Positions 35,479 to 43,454 of a DNA stretch of 64,000 bases are shown one piece after another. The stretch is taken from assembly GCF_001552595.1 (NCBI RefSeq), contig NZ_BCRM01000012.1, positions 124,001 to 188,000 of the forward strand, given 5' to 3'. The notes beneath the pieces are model-generated. The model was not told the DNA's origin and did no database searches. It saw nothing but the letters and a program-made list of their open reading frames with translations. Source of the stretch: Rhodococcus erythropolis NBRC 15567. Lineage in GTDB: Bacteria; Actinomycetota; Actinomycetes; Mycobacteriales; Mycobacteriaceae. The stretch's first letter is position 1, and the number at the start of each line of letters is the position of its first letter. The translations under genes and the position numbers were made by a program.

Positions 35479-36903
35479 TCAGGACTGCGGCTTGATGACG
35501 TTGGCGTTCTGGTACTTCGTCGAGACGCGGTCAGCGCCGAGCTCGGTTCCCCAGGTGCTCTTGTCGGTCGCGACGAGGTACTTGGGGTCGCACTTGAATT
35601 CGCCCGCGGTGGACGGGAACGCCTGCGAGTAGGTACTGCCCTTCAGCGAGGTCATGAGTCCGCAGGTGGCCGGCATGTTCTTGCCGGGATCGGTGGCGGC
35701 ATGCAATCCGCCGCCGTCCCACTCGTGAATGTTCGAGAGTTCGTCGACCATGCACTGACGCGTCAGATCGCTGCCGCACTCGTCCGCGGCGGCCGCCCAC
35801 AGCAGGAACGACGACGCCGCCTGCATACCGAGAAGCGCAGTCTTGCCACCCTGCTCGGAAACCAGATCCACGTACTTCTTCACTGCAGGCACCTTGTCCG
35901 CGTTCTCGAGCATCTGGAAGGTCATGCCCGCGTTGAGGTTGTCGAGCAGTCCGGTGTCCTTGTTCCAATCGGAGACGGTCGCGCCGTACCAGGTGGCTTC
36001 ACCGAAGAAGATGGGATCGATCCCGACCTGGTCGAGGGCCTTCACGAAGTTCAGCTCCGACGGGCTTGCCGATCGTGACGTCCAGATTCCCTTCGCACCG
36101 CACTCCTTGTACTTCTCGGCAAACGGCACGTAGCTCGATTCGCCCTCGTAGTTGAGTGTGACGCCGCAATCCTTGAGCTTGAAGCCCGCTGCCTCGGCGA
36201 TCGAACGAATCTTCGTGGTGGAGCTGATGATCGTGGGCATCGTGCTGTTGACGACGTCGAAGTCGTTCACCAGATCGGGATGCATCTCGGCCATCTGGAA
36301 CCACTGCGAACCGTTCGCGTAGTCGACGGGGAACGGAACTCCCTGGAACGTCATGGGTCCGTTCGCGGCGTCCGGCGAGACGGTGAAGCCTGGCACTGAC
36401 ACCAGGTTGCACGCGACACGCGTCTGCTCGGCGGTCTGATCCATCGCGAAGCCGTAGCCGACCATCATGAACTGACTCGCGCACGCTTCCTGCATGACCG
36501 AGTTGGCCTGCGTCATCGCGGCGTCGTAGTCGGTACCGACAACCTTGCGGCCGTTGATACCGCCTTGATCGTTGCACCACGAGATGAGCGCGTTCACCGC
36601 ATCGCTCATTTCCTTGTTCAACCCGGGAGATTTCACGTACCCGCGGTCGTCACCGAACCCGATCTTGATCTCGGTGTCGCTGACGCCTTGATCGGTTGCG
36701 CCGGTGGCATCGCCTTCGCCGCACGGCGAATCGAGGGTGCCGAACTTCGCGTCGGATGTGCTCGACGCAAGATCGGCGCTGGCGCCTGATCCGCCGACAG
36801 CGACGGCGTAGGGATCGTCACCACGATTCGATGCGCAGGCTGATGCCAGAACGGCGGTCGCTGCGAGTGCCACGATCAGCTTCGTGGACTTGTTGGGCTT
36901 CAC
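35479..36903 (-). CDS. ABC substrate-binding lipoprotein, LivK-like
   Basis: 474 residues from GTG 36903 (VKPNKSTKLIVAL), with AAGGAGAG upstream. A lipoprotein signal ends in the lipobox LASAC. Periplasmic-binding-protein type 1 fold: DTEIKIGFGDDRG, INGRKVVGTDYDAAM, KALDQVGIDPIFFGEATWYG. It has about eleven cysteines after the lipobox, unusual for LivK proteins and suggesting several disulfides. It heads the operon and is preceded by a structured leader. It could bind amino acids, amides or other small polar ligands. Confidence 0.9.
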   Translation of the reverse strand: MKPNKSTKLIVALAATAVLASACASNRGDDPYAVAVGGSGASADLASSTSDAKFGTLDSPCGEGDATGATDQGVSDTEIKIGFGDDRGYVKSPGLNKEMSDAVNALISWCNDQGGINGRKVVGTDYDAAMTQANSVMQEACASQFMMVGYGFAMDQTAEQTRVACNLVSVPGFTVSPDAANGPMTFQGVPFPVDYANGSQWFQMAEMHPDLVNDFDVVNSTMPTIISSTTKIRSIAEAAGFKLKDCGVTLNYEGESSYVPFAEKYKECGAKGIWTSRSASPSELNFVKALDQVGIDPIFFGEATWYGATVSDWNKDTGLLDNLNAGMTFQMLENADKVPAVKKYVDLVSEQGGKTALLGMQAASSFLLWAAAADECGSDLTRQCMVDELSNIHEWDGGGLHAATDPGKNMPATCGLMTSLKGSTYSQAFPSTAGEFKCDPKYLVATDKSTWGTELGADRVSTKYQNANVIKPQS

Positions 36904-36931
36904 GGTCGGAGCTCTCCTTCTCACTGACAGA

Positions 36932-36975
36932 CACCGAGATACAGAGGTGAAACCCCTGCTCCGGTGCGCTCGGTG
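36932..36975 (-). promoter_or_regulatory. nested stem-loop in the liv operon 5' leader
   Basis: On the minus strand CACCGAG pairs with CTCGGTG (7 bp), and inside it CAGGGG pairs with CCTCTG around TTTCA with one G-U pair. It lies about 30 bp upstream of the binding-protein start. The remaining spacer to pit (36976-37187) shows no gene and should hold promoters for both operons. Confidence 0.45.
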
Positions 36976-37187
36976 CCCGTAGGTAATCAGCGTTTAAAAC
37001 GGTCCGAATGTGCCTTCCCGGTGAGTGAGACCAAAAAGTGAGGTCCCACACAGGGTTCGGATTTCGTGGCGCTGAACACATCGCGAACGGCAGCGCCGCA
37101 GCCCACGCGCGGGGACGTACTCCACGGAGGCCCTGTTCGCATCCCGTTCGCTGTACTTTTACGCGTTCGATACGCACAATTCACGTT

Positions 37188-38387
37188 GTGACCGCAGAGC
37201 TCGTAATCCTCCTGGTGGTAGTTGTCACCGCCCTCGCGTTCGATTTCACGAATGGTTTTCACGACACGGGTAACGCAATGGCCACATCCATCGCGACCGG
37301 TGCACTCAAGCCCAAAGTTGCGGTCACACTTTCCGCGATCCTGAACCTGGTCGGTGCGTTCCTGTCCGTCGAGGTCGCCGCGACGGTAGCCAAAGGTGTC
37401 GTCAACCTCGGCGCGGTCAGTGGGCAGGATCTGCTGCTGATCGTGTTCGCCGGTCTTGTCGGCGGAATCATCTGGAACCTGGCGACCTGGCTTCTCGGAT
37501 TGCCGTCGAGCTCCTCGCACGCGCTGTTCGGCGGATTGATCGGCGCCGCGATCGCCTCCATCGGTATGGGCGGAGTCGAGTGGGGCGGAGTGCTGACCAA
37601 GGTCGTCGTCCCCGCGATCCTCGCGCCGGTCGTCGCTGCTCTGGTCGCGGGCGTCGGCACCAAGCTCGTGTACCGCATCACCGCATCCGTCAAGGAAGAC
37701 GAGCGCGAGCGCGGTTTCCGTTTCGGCCAGATCGGCACCGCCTCCCTGATCTCACTTGCACACGGCACCAACGACGCCCAGAAGACGATGGGCGTCATCT
37801 TTTTGGCCCTGGTCGCTCACGGCACCATCACCGCCGAGACCGAGATGCCGTTCTGGGTGAAATTCACCTGTGCCGTCGCGATCGCCCTCGGCACCTACCT
37901 CGGCGGTTGGCGCATCATCCGCACCCTGGGCAAGGGTCTTGTCGAGATTGCCGCGCCGCAGGGTCTGGCAGCCGAAGCGTCGTCCGCCGCCATCATCCTC
38001 ACGTCGAGCCACCTCGGACTCCCCCTCTCGACCACCCACGTCGCCACCGGCTCGATCCTCGGTACGGGTATCGGTCGCAAGGGCGCCGAGGTCCGTTGGG
38101 GTGTCGCCGGCCGGATGGCCGCAGCCTGGCTGATCACATTGCCGTCGGCTGCCGTCGTCGGAGCTATCTGCTGGGCTCTTGCGCATCTGGTCGGCGGACT
38201 CGCCGGCGTGCTCGTCGTCTTCGCCGCGCTCATCGCCTTCGCGATCTTCATGTACATACGCTCGCGTAAGGAACCCGTGGACGCGGCGAACGTCACCGCC
38301 GAATGGGACGAGAATTCAGATGCGGCAATTGCCGAGATCCCGGCAGCCGAACCCACGCCGTCCACCGAAGCCACCCGCAACTCCTGA
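37188..38387 (+). CDS. pitA: inorganic phosphate transporter, PiT family
   Basis: 399 residues from GTG 37188 (VTAELVILLVVVV). The two PiT signatures are seen: FDFTNGFHDTGNAMAT near the N-terminus and SLAHGTNDAQKTMGVI in the middle, plus LPLSTTHVATGSILG; about ten membrane segments and an acidic C-terminal tail. A low-affinity proton/metal-phosphate symporter. It heads the operon ending in menE, as Rv0545c does in M. tuberculosis. Confidence 0.95.
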   Translation: MTAELVILLVVVVTALAFDFTNGFHDTGNAMATSIATGALKPKVAVTLSAILNLVGAFLSVEVAATVAKGVVNLGAVSGQDLLLIVFAGLVGGIIWNLATWLLGLPSSSSHALFGGLIGAAIASIGMGGVEWGGVLTKVVVPAILAPVVAALVAGVGTKLVYRITASVKEDERERGFRFGQIGTASLISLAHGTNDAQKTMGVIFLALVAHGTITAETEMPFWVKFTCAVAIALGTYLGGWRIIRTLGKGLVEIAAPQGLAAEASSAAIILTSSHLGLPLSTTHVATGSILGTGIGRKGAEVRWGVAGRMAAAWLITLPSAAVVGAICWALAHLVGGLAGVLVVFAALIAFAIFMYIRSRKEPVDAANVTAEWDENSDAAIAEIPAAEPTPSTEATRNS

Positions 38388-38402
38388 AAGGGGCGCAAGA
38401 GA

Positions 38403-38666
38403 ATGCATCTACTCACCGATACCCTCGATTCGCTCTGGCAGGTAGTGGCAGTAGGACTGCTCTTCGGAGCGGGACTGCCGGCGATCTTCGCATTCGGCCT
38501 CAAGTCGCTGAGCCTGCCGAATCCCGACGGCACCGAAGGACCGACCACCCTGGGTAAAATGGGTGCGTACCTCTGTTTTGCGATCGTGCTCGTCACGATC
38601 TTCGCCGGAATTCTGTTGTTGATGAAGAACTTCTTGGCCAGCACGTTCGGAATCCACGTCTTCTGA
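38403..38666 (+). CDS. small two-segment membrane protein
   Basis: 87 residues with two hydrophobic segments (about 13-34 and 52-73) joined by a polar loop with LPNPDGTEGPTTLGKMG. It starts 15 bp after pit and is the position of Rv0544c, also a small membrane protein between pitA and the DUF3349 gene. The function is unknown; co-transcription suggests a link with PitA. Confidence 0.85.
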   Translation: MHLLTDTLDSLWQVVAVGLLFGAGLPAIFAFGLKSLSLPNPDGTEGPTTLGKMGAYLCFAIVLVTIFAGILLLMKNFLASTFGIHVF

Positions 38667-38720
38667 GTGGTCGTCGCGGCACACCACTGAAACCACCGAA
38701 ACGAAAATGAGGCCGAGGAT

Positions 38721-39056
38721 TTGAGCAAGTATTCATTGCGCAGCGTGCTCGACTGGCTACGCGCCGGGTACCCCGAGGGCATCCCGGACAAGGATCATTT
38801 CGCCCTGCTCGCGGTTCTCCGTCGACGTCTGACCGACGAGGAGATCGAGCAGGTCGTTTCGATGTCCATCGAGTCCGCGCACGAGGTACCGGACCGCCAC
38901 GTCGACTACGACACGATTCGCGCCATCATCGAGGGGATCCTCAACGAGGAGCCGTCCGAGGACGACGTCGATCGTGTCACCGAAAGACTGCGCGCAGGTG
39001 GGTGGCCGGTTATCGAAGACGTGGACGCCGACAACGAAGTTCGAGATGTGAGCTGA
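38721..39056 (+). CDS. DUF3349 protein, first of a tandem pair
   Basis: 111 residues from TTG 38721 (LSKYSLRSVLDWLRAGYPEGIP), preceded by GAGGA. All-helical DUF3349 domain: RRRLTDEEIEQVV...RHVDYDTIRAIIEGILNEEPSEDDVDRVTERL. It is acidic, soluble and without cofactor motifs. Homologous to Rv0543c and to the next gene; the paralogues share the WLRAGYP-GxP, L-RRL and GGWP landmarks. No known function. Confidence 0.88.
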   Translation: MSKYSLRSVLDWLRAGYPEGIPDKDHFALLAVLRRRLTDEEIEQVVSMSIESAHEVPDRHVDYDTIRAIIEGILNEEPSEDDVDRVTERLRAGGWPVIEDVDADNEVRDVS

Positions 39057-39060
39057 CGTC

Positions 39061-39363
39061 ATGGCTCTTCCGCCCTTCCTCACGTCGATAGTCGGCTGGT
39101 TGCGGGCCGGCTATCCCAATGGCGTCCCCGAGCAGGACTACATCCCGCTCTTCGCACTCCTCACTCGCAGACTCTCCGAGGCCGAGGTCGACGCCGTCGC
39201 CGACGCGTTGATCGAGGACGGCGATCTGCCCATCGAGAAGACCGACATCCAGGTCCTCATCACGAAGATCACCAACGAGATGCCTCTCGAAACCGATGTC
39301 GACCGCGTGCGAAGCCATCTGGCTGACGGCGGTTGGCCCCTTGCCGGGCCGGACATCCGGTGA
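39061..39363 (+). CDS. DUF3349 protein, second of a tandem pair
   Basis: 100 residues, ATG 39061, 4 bp after the previous stop. Same domain as its neighbour (IVGWLRAGYPNGVPEQDYIPLFALLTRRLSEAEVDAVA...VDRVRSHLADGGWPL), so the pair arose by duplication. Its stop overlaps the menE start as GTGA, tying it to quinone synthesis by translation. Function unknown. Confidence 0.9.
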   Translation: MALPPFLTSIVGWLRAGYPNGVPEQDYIPLFALLTRRLSEAEVDAVADALIEDGDLPIEKTDIQVLITKITNEMPLETDVDRVRSHLADGGWPLAGPDIR

Positions 39364-40499
39364 ACGTTCTTCGCACACTCGCGGTTCCGCAGGGCGAGGC
39401 GGCTTTCGAGGTATTGCCTGCCGTCGCGCAGATCCTGGGCGGCGACCACGACGCCGTACTCCCCGTCCCGGCTGCCGACGCACGCGAGACGGCCCGACTG
39501 AGCGACGCTCTGCACCCCGATCAGCCCATCGACGACGGCGTCTCGCTGGTGGTCGCCACGTCGGGGACCACCGGAACCCCGAAGGGCGCGATGCTCACCG
39601 CGAGCGCACTGCGAGCCAGCGGCGACGCGACCCATGAACGCCTCGGCGGCACCGGATCCTGGTTGCTGGTTCTCCCCCCGCACCACATCGCCGGGATGCA
39701 AGTTCTGTTGCGCAGTGTCCTCGCCGGAACACAACCGGTGATCGTCGACGTCAGTGCGGGTTTCGACCCGGCAGCGCTTCCGGGCGCCGTCGCCGCGATG
39801 AGCGGACCGCGCCGCTACACCTCCTTGGTGCCGACGCAGTTGGTCAAGGCGCTCGGTGATCGCGCCGCGGTCGAGGCGCTGGCGTCACTCGACGCGGTTC
39901 TGCTCGGCGGCGCTGCGACTCCCGCGCCGGTACTCGCGCAGGCAACCGAAGCGGGCATCACCGTCGTCCGCACCTACGGGATGAGTGAAACCTCCGGCGG
40001 TTGCGTCTACGACGGAATCCCGTTGTCCGGAGCGCAGATTCGTATCGACGACGGGCGAGTACTGCTGGGCGGACCGATGCTCGCGTCCGGGTACCGCGGG
40101 CTTCCCGACCACCCCGCTTTCGCCGAACCCGGATGGTTCCGGACCGACGACGCCGGAGCTGTGGTCGACGGAGTCCTGCGCATCAGCGGCCGGTTGGACG
40201 AGGCAATCTCCACCGGCGGGCTGACCGTCGTACCGCAGGTGGTCGAGGCCGCGTTGGCAGATCACCCCGCCGTTCGCGAGTGCGCGGTGATCGGCGTCGA
40301 GGACCAGCGGCTGGGGCAGCGGGTGGTGGCCGTGGTCGTACCCGAGGGCGAAGCTCCCACGCTCGATGAACTACGCACACATGCTCAGCGGACACTCGAC
40401 GTCACCGCAGCGCCGCGCGAGCTGTTCGTCGTGGACGCACTGCCGCTCCGGGGGCCGGGCAAGCTCGACCGCGCCGCTCTGGTGGCTCGGTTCAGCTAG
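39360..40499 (+). CDS. menE: o-succinylbenzoate-CoA ligase
   Basis: 379 residues from GTG 39360, overlapping the DUF3349 stop as GTGA. ANL-superfamily adenylate-forming enzyme: P-loop TSGTTGTPKGAML, YGMSETSGG, WFRTDDAG and the C-terminal catalytic Lys in RGPGKLDR. It lacks the usual long N-terminal part, as is typical for short actinobacterial MenE proteins. It makes OSB-CoA for MenB. Confidence 0.95.
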   Translation: MNVLRTLAVPQGEAAFEVLPAVAQILGGDHDAVLPVPAADARETARLSDALHPDQPIDDGVSLVVATSGTTGTPKGAMLTASALRASGDATHERLGGTGSWLLVLPPHHIAGMQVLLRSVLAGTQPVIVDVSAGFDPAALPGAVAAMSGPRRYTSLVPTQLVKALGDRAAVEALASLDAVLLGGAATPAPVLAQATEAGITVVRTYGMSETSGGCVYDGIPLSGAQIRIDDGRVLLGGPMLASGYRGLPDHPAFAEPGWFRTDDAGAVVDGVLRISGRLDEAISTGGLTVVPQVVEAALADHPAVRECAVIGVEDQRLGQRVVAVVVPEGEAPTLDELRTHAQRTLDVTAAPRELFVVDALPLRGPGKLDRAALVARFS

Positions 40500-40511
40500 C
40501 AGCCGCAGCAC

Positions 40512-40555
40512 GATTGTTCAGCCGCAGGCCTGATCAGCGCCGCGGCTGCACAATC
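40512..40555. terminator. inverted repeat between convergent menE and the AbiEi-like gene
   Basis: 14-bp arms GATTGTTCAGCCGC and GCGGCTGCACAATC pair at 13 positions around a 16-bp loop. The right arm runs into the stop codon of the minus-strand gene. Likely terminates menE and perhaps the converging transcript; no T-run. Confidence 0.6.
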
Positions 40556-41447
40556 AGCGCGCGGCTCCGCGGAGGCAAGCCCGCTCGAACCTTTCGTGGA
40601 CGCGTTCGAAGTCGCGAAGATCCGCCCAAACCCATCGGAACACCTCGAACCCCGCGTCCCGGATCGCGTCCTCCCGCAGTTTCTCGCGCTCTACCGCCCT
40701 ACCCGGATTGTCGCCGCGGTACTTGACCATCCCGTCGAACTCGCCCACCACACCGTGCTCTTTCCAGAAGAAGTCGACTCGTCCGATGAACCTGCCACCG
40801 TGACGGATCTCGTGCTGCAGGGTCGGCTTCGGCCATCCGTCGGCGCGCATGCGTACGCGGCTGATGGACTCCCCTGGGCTCTCGGCACCCGGTTCGATGA
40901 ACTCCGCCGCCACTCGCGCACGACTCATCCCCAGCCGTCCGCGCGCATGATCGAGCGAAGCGTCGACGTCCTCACGCCTCATCCCACGTCGCAGGGCGCA
41001 ATCACCGATCACCACGGCGGTCTCGAACGGCGTCGTCCGTGCGAGGTCGACGAACGTTCGCGCAAGCGACGTGGTTGCGACGCCGTCGATCAGCACGACC
41101 TCCTCGGCCGGGACCACTGCCGGATGAAGATGCAAGGTTTGACTCTTCCGCCCACCCGAGCACCGGTTACGCGTCATGTGCACGGTGCCCAATCGCAATC
41201 CGCCGCAATCCAATCCGTGCATGACCGCTGCCGAAGCGTGGCTCACGATTGCGCCTGGTCCACAGCTTTCGGTGGCTACCATGACAGCGCAGCGGTGGCG
41301 TGCTCTCGCATCGAGTTCGCGGAAGTGATCGGCTCGCATGTAGATCCCCGCTGCGATTCGGTGCAGCTCGCCGCGCCTGACCGCTCGCTGCAACTGCGCG
41401 TCGCTGGTGCCGTCGCGGTGAGCCTGTGCCCGCGTGAGAATCTCCAT
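40554..41447 (-). CDS. AbiEi-like N-terminal and DUF559/Vsr-like nuclease-fold protein
   Basis: 297 residues from ATG 41447 (MEILTRAQAHRDG). The N-terminal part (about 1-45) is a winged-helix region like AbiEi antitoxin domains (AVRRGELHRIAAGIYM). The middle has VSHASAAVMHGLD and DGVATTSLARTFVDLAR. The C-terminal part has the PD-(D/E)XK pattern VDFFW-GEFDGMVKY and REDAIRDAGFEVFRWVWADL of DUF559 proteins. No toxin gene (AbiEii type) is adjacent. Such orphans are common in actinobacteria; nuclease activity is not shown. Confidence 0.8.
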   Translation of the reverse strand: MEILTRAQAHRDGTSDAQLQRAVRRGELHRIAAGIYMRADHFRELDARARHRCAVMVATESCGPGAIVSHASAAVMHGLDCGGLRLGTVHMTRNRCSGGRKSQTLHLHPAVVPAEEVVLIDGVATTSLARTFVDLARTTPFETAVVIGDCALRRGMRREDVDASLDHARGRLGMSRARVAAEFIEPGAESPGESISRVRMRADGWPKPTLQHEIRHGGRFIGRVDFFWKEHGVVGEFDGMVKYRGDNPGRAVEREKLREDAIRDAGFEVFRWVWADLRDFERVHERFERACLRGAAR

Positions 41448-41540
41448 GCAGCGAGCGTGATGCCGCCGCGCCCGCACACCGACAAGCAAGATCCGTCTGG
41501 GGATTGTTTGCCGGTTGTGGAGCACCGACCTCGCGCGCTG

Positions 41541-41583
41541 TGCAAGTAACCGCAAGTTCCACGCAAGGTCCATGCAAGATCGA
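41541..41583 (+). promoter_or_regulatory. 11-bp-phased direct repeats before the DrrA-like gene
   Basis: GCAAG occurs at 41542, 41552, 41563 and 41574. The last three lie in tandem 11-bp units CGCAAGTTCCA, CGCAAGGTCCA, TGCAAGATCGA. Direct repeats one helical turn apart near the -35 region are the known operator type of SARP regulators, and a SARP-type gene lies next to this operon. The last repeat ends 18 bp before the ATG, so transcription would start very close to it. Confidence 0.6.
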
Positions 41584-41601
41584 TCTGCCAAGCTTCATCC
41601 C

Positions 41602-42609
41602 ATGAACCACACAGCTTCGCCTCTTGCCATCGAGGCCGACGGACTCGTCAAGAAGTTCGGCGAGCACCGCGCGGTCGACGGCGTCAGCCTCACCGTCCCC
41701 ACCGGCTCGGTGTTCGGCGTCCTCGGGCCGAACGGCGCCGGCAAGACCACCACTGTCCGCATGCTCGCCACCCTCCTTCGCCCCGACGGCGGTGAGGCGC
41801 GCATCTTCGGTCACGACGTCAGCCGTGAACCCACCGCGGTCCGCTCCCTGATCGGCGTCACCGGGCAGTACGCCTCCGTCGACGAGGACCTGACCGCGAC
41901 CGAGAACCTCGTGATCTTCTCCCGGTTGCTCGGCCTGAGCCGCCGCGATGCGCGCACCAAGTCCCTCGAACTCCTCGAGGAGTTCGACCTGGTCGAGGCC
42001 GCAACCAAGCCGCTGAAGAACTTCTCCGGCGGTATGCGTCGGCGCCTGGATCTGGCGGCCAGTCTGATCGCTCGCCCGCCGCTCCTGTTCCTCGACGAGC
42101 CCACCACCGGCCTCGATCCGCGCACCCGCGCCCAGATGTGGGTGACCATCCGGCGACTCGTCGCCGAGGGCTCGACGGTGTTGCTCACCACGCAGTACCT
42201 CGACGAGGCCGATCAGTTGGCCGATCGCATCGCAGTGATCGACCGAGGTCGCGTGATCGCGAACGGCACCGCCGACGAACTTAAGGCTTCGGTCGGGATC
42301 TCCTCCCTCCAGCTCAAGTTGGTCGACCGTGACCGAACCGAGGAAGCTCGCTCGCTCATCGCGGCTGCGCTGAGCGTCGAGGTGGGTGTCACCCCCGAAG
42401 TCGGGCGGATCACCGCACCACTGAGCGACCCGTCGATCACCGCAGACCTGTTGATCCGCCTGCGTGAGCAAGGAATTGCCGTCGACGAGATCAACGTACA
42501 GAAACCCAGCCTGGACGAAGTGTTCCTGACCATTACCGGGCACCAGCCCGAAGACGGTGGACGCAACGACGCCCAGTCCGACAACGACTCCGATCGGAGC
42601 GTCGCATGA
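41602..42609 (+). CDS. ABC exporter ATPase, DrrA family
   Basis: 335 residues from ATG 41602 (MNHTASPLAIEADG). Walker A GPNGAGKTTT, signature FSGGMRRRLDLAASL, Walker B LLFLDEPTTGLDP, and the DrrA-type C-terminal part ending PSLDEVFLTITGHQPEDGG. Exporters of this kind remove drugs such as daunorubicin or move glycolipids. It overlaps the permease gene by 4 bp. The substrate is unknown; SARP neighbourhood hints at control with specialised metabolism. Confidence 0.92.
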   Translation: MNHTASPLAIEADGLVKKFGEHRAVDGVSLTVPTGSVFGVLGPNGAGKTTTVRMLATLLRPDGGEARIFGHDVSREPTAVRSLIGVTGQYASVDEDLTATENLVIFSRLLGLSRRDARTKSLELLEEFDLVEAATKPLKNFSGGMRRRLDLAASLIARPPLLFLDEPTTGLDPRTRAQMWVTIRRLVAEGSTVLLTTQYLDEADQLADRIAVIDRGRVIANGTADELKASVGISSLQLKLVDRDRTEEARSLIAAALSVEVGVTPEVGRITAPLSDPSITADLLIRLREQGIAVDEINVQKPSLDEVFLTITGHQPEDGGRNDAQSDNDSDRSVA

Positions 42610-43433
42610 CAACCACCCTCACCAAACCCCGGTCGCCGATAGCCCAGCCGGATGCCGCACCCCGCCGCATCAGCCTGCAGCAGAGCTTCGCGAACACGTT
42701 CACGATGGCGTACCGCGGAATTCTCAAGATCAAGCACAACCCCGAGCAACTGTTCGACGTCGTCATCCAGCCGATCATCTTCACGTTGATGTTCACGTAC
42801 ATCTTCGGCGGCGCGATCGCCGGTGACGTGACGGCATATCTGCCGACGATCATCCCCGGCATCCTCGTCCAGACCGTCATCACCGGTTCCATCGTCACGG
42901 GCACTCAGCTTCGTGAGGACATGGACAAGGGCGTGTTCGACCGCTTCAAATCCCTTCCCATCGCTCGTATCGCCCCGCTGTCCGGCGCATTGCTCGCCGA
43001 TGTCGTGCGCTACGGCATCGCAACGACCATCACGTTCATCGTCGGTTTCGCGATGGGATACCGCCCCGCAGGCGGCGTGGTCGGCATTCTGTCTGCCGCG
43101 ATCCTGGTCATGGTGTGCGCGTTCTCCATCAGCTGGATCTTCGCCCTCATGGGCGTGCTGATGAACAAAGCGTCCACGGTGCAGGGTGTTTCGATGCTCG
43201 TGCTGTTCCCGCTGACGTTCCTGTCGAATGCGTTCGTCGATCCTGCCACCATGCCGAGTTGGCTTCAGAAGTTCGTGAACGTCAATCCGGTCTCACACTT
43301 GGTGACCGCGGTTCGCGAGCTGGCCAACGACGGTCACTTCGGTATCCACGTCGTGTGGTCGTTGGTCGGCGCCGCGGTGATCGTTGCCGTCATGGCGCCC
43401 CTGACCGTCCGGATGTACATGCGCAAGACATAA
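42606..43433 (+). CDS. ABC-2 type permease, DrrB family
   Basis: 275 residues, ATG overlapping the ATPase stop. Six hydrophobic segments, with FANTFTMAYRGILKIKHNPEQLFDVVIQPIIFTLMFTYIFGG at the N-terminus and PLTFLSNAFVDPATMPSWLQKFVNVNPVSHLV, the ABC-2 signature, in the C-terminal half. It forms the membrane part of the DrrAB-like exporter. It lies tail to tail with the regulator, 21 bp apart. Confidence 0.93.
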   Translation: MTTTLTKPRSPIAQPDAAPRRISLQQSFANTFTMAYRGILKIKHNPEQLFDVVIQPIIFTLMFTYIFGGAIAGDVTAYLPTIIPGILVQTVITGSIVTGTQLREDMDKGVFDRFKSLPIARIAPLSGALLADVVRYGIATTITFIVGFAMGYRPAGGVVGILSAAILVMVCAFSISWIFALMGVLMNKASTVQGVSMLVLFPLTFLSNAFVDPATMPSWLQKFVNVNPVSHLVTAVRELANDGHFGIHVVWSLVGAAVIVAVMAPLTVRMYMRKT

Positions 43434-43454
43434 GTCCCGCAACATCGTCCAGCT

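Noticed and set aside
36904..37187. A known riboswitch class upstream of the liv or pit genes
   Set aside because: The conserved cores of the classes I know (for example TPP, cobalamin, glycine, SAM) are not seen; only an unclassified stem-loop remains.
41541..41583. CRISPR-like array
   Set aside because: The 11-bp units have no spacers and only three copies; they fit an operator.
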